A DNA stretch of 64,000 nt, taken from assembly GCA_017512805.1 (NCBI GenBank), contig JAFWES010000059.1:62001-126000 (forward strand). Direction: 5' to 3'. Below, in pieces: positions 63,756 to 64,000 of this stretch. The position numbers and the translations under genes are program-made. Origin of the DNA: Clostridia bacterium. Lineage in GTDB: Bacteria; Bacillota; Clostridia; Christensenellales; Aristaeellaceae. Position 1 is the stretch's first letter, and each line of letters starts with the position of its first letter. The notes beneath the pieces were generated by a model that saw nothing but the letters and a program-made list of their open reading frames with translations, was not told the origin of the DNA and did not search any database.

Positions 63756-64000
63756 ATGATGAGAATGACAGGTTCACAGATGATAATCTTTGAAATGGTG
63801 AGCATGGTCCTCTGTTTATTCTTTTTTATCAATCATGTCAGGAAACGGAATAAATTAATCATGGAATGCAGAAATGAAGCTTCCGGTGAAATAGTAGAAA
63901 TCAAAGCAATACCAACTCAGAAAGAGGATATATATCGGTATCAGCCTATTGTGTCCTTTGATACAGGCTCAGGTACTGTTCAAGGTCCGGATGCGTGGGA
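63756..64000 (+). CDS. DUF3592-like membrane protein (cut by window end)
   Basis: The open frame of 81 visible codons reads MMRMTGSQMIIFEMVSMVLC with a membrane helix, then IMECRNEASGEIVEIKAI and YRYQPIVSFDTGSGTVQG. The pattern (a helix, then a cysteine and a V.......Y.P.V.F block) fits DUF3592-type proteins. The 3' end is outside the window. GGAG lies 6 bases before ATG 63756; ATGs at 63750 and 63759 are alternatives. Confidence 0.6.
   Translation, partial: MMRMTGSQMIIFEMVSMVLCLFFFINHVRKRNKLIMECRNEASGEIVEIKAIPTQKEDIYRYQPIVSFDTGSGTVQGPDAW

Noticed and set aside
63473-63832. 119-codon minus-strand frame near the right end
   Set aside because: No domain, and it overlaps the start of the DUF3592-like gene on the other strand.

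Overview
The window looks like chromosomal DNA of a GC-rich, anaerobic, Gram-positive-type (Firmicutes/Clostridia) bacterium. The signs are a T-box leader ahead of thrS, a flavodiiron protein, an anaerobic ribonucleotide-reductase-type activase, a Re-citrate-synthase-like enzyme, a YhaM nuclease, lipoproteins with classical lipoboxes, many AGGAGG ribosome binding sites, and GTG/TTG starts. A gut or rumen lineage such as Christensenellales is my inference; no rRNA or tRNA gene is present to test it.

1-46.8 kb is a compact housekeeping block. In order it holds: a radical SAM gene cut by the left edge; a membrane-anchored beta-propeller protein; glpK; a DtxR-type regulator; ftsH; a leftward rph-rdgB fusion, ruvA, ruvB, queA operon divergent from ruvC; wecB; T-box-thrS; a Re-citrate-synthase-like enzyme, an aminotransferase and a nucleosidase; a PrsA-like foldase; a DUF975-like protein and murG; a flavodiiron protein and a shortened UbiB-like kinase (leftward); a queuosine-precursor-type transporter and an SDR; a beta-mannosidase; a glycosyltransferase; a NUDIX hydrolase; purC (leftward); rplI, dnaB and yhaM; an envelope group (lipoprotein, nine-repeat secreted protein, L,D-transpeptidase); a candidate small RNA; dapA, dapB and ddh (lysine/meso-DAP); and a NrdG-type activase.

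46.8-48.4 kb is an AT-richer scar directly after the activase stop codon. It contains broken pieces of a YefM/YoeB toxin-antitoxin pair, a RecG/AlbA-like ATP-binding protein, an AAA ATPase N-terminus, a GyrI-like C-terminus and possibly a recombinase tail, plus one intact XRE regulator.

48.4-64 kb is more accessory. It holds a metal-type ABC importer with one fused permease and two different ATPases behind a near-consensus promoter; an ABC exporter with an XRE-AbrB fusion regulator; an MFS transporter facing a TIM-barrel isomerase-like gene with an unusual N-terminus; a GyrI-like fragment; two secreted glycine-rich alpha/beta hydrolases; a GNAT; a methyltransferase remnant; a histidine phosphatase; and the start of a DUF3592-like membrane protein at the right edge.

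Functional links: dapA, dapB, ddh, murG, wecB, the L,D-transpeptidase and the repeat protein all serve the cell wall or envelope. ruvA/B/C share one divergent promoter region. I saw no CRISPR array, tRNA, rRNA, intact insertion sequence or prophage.
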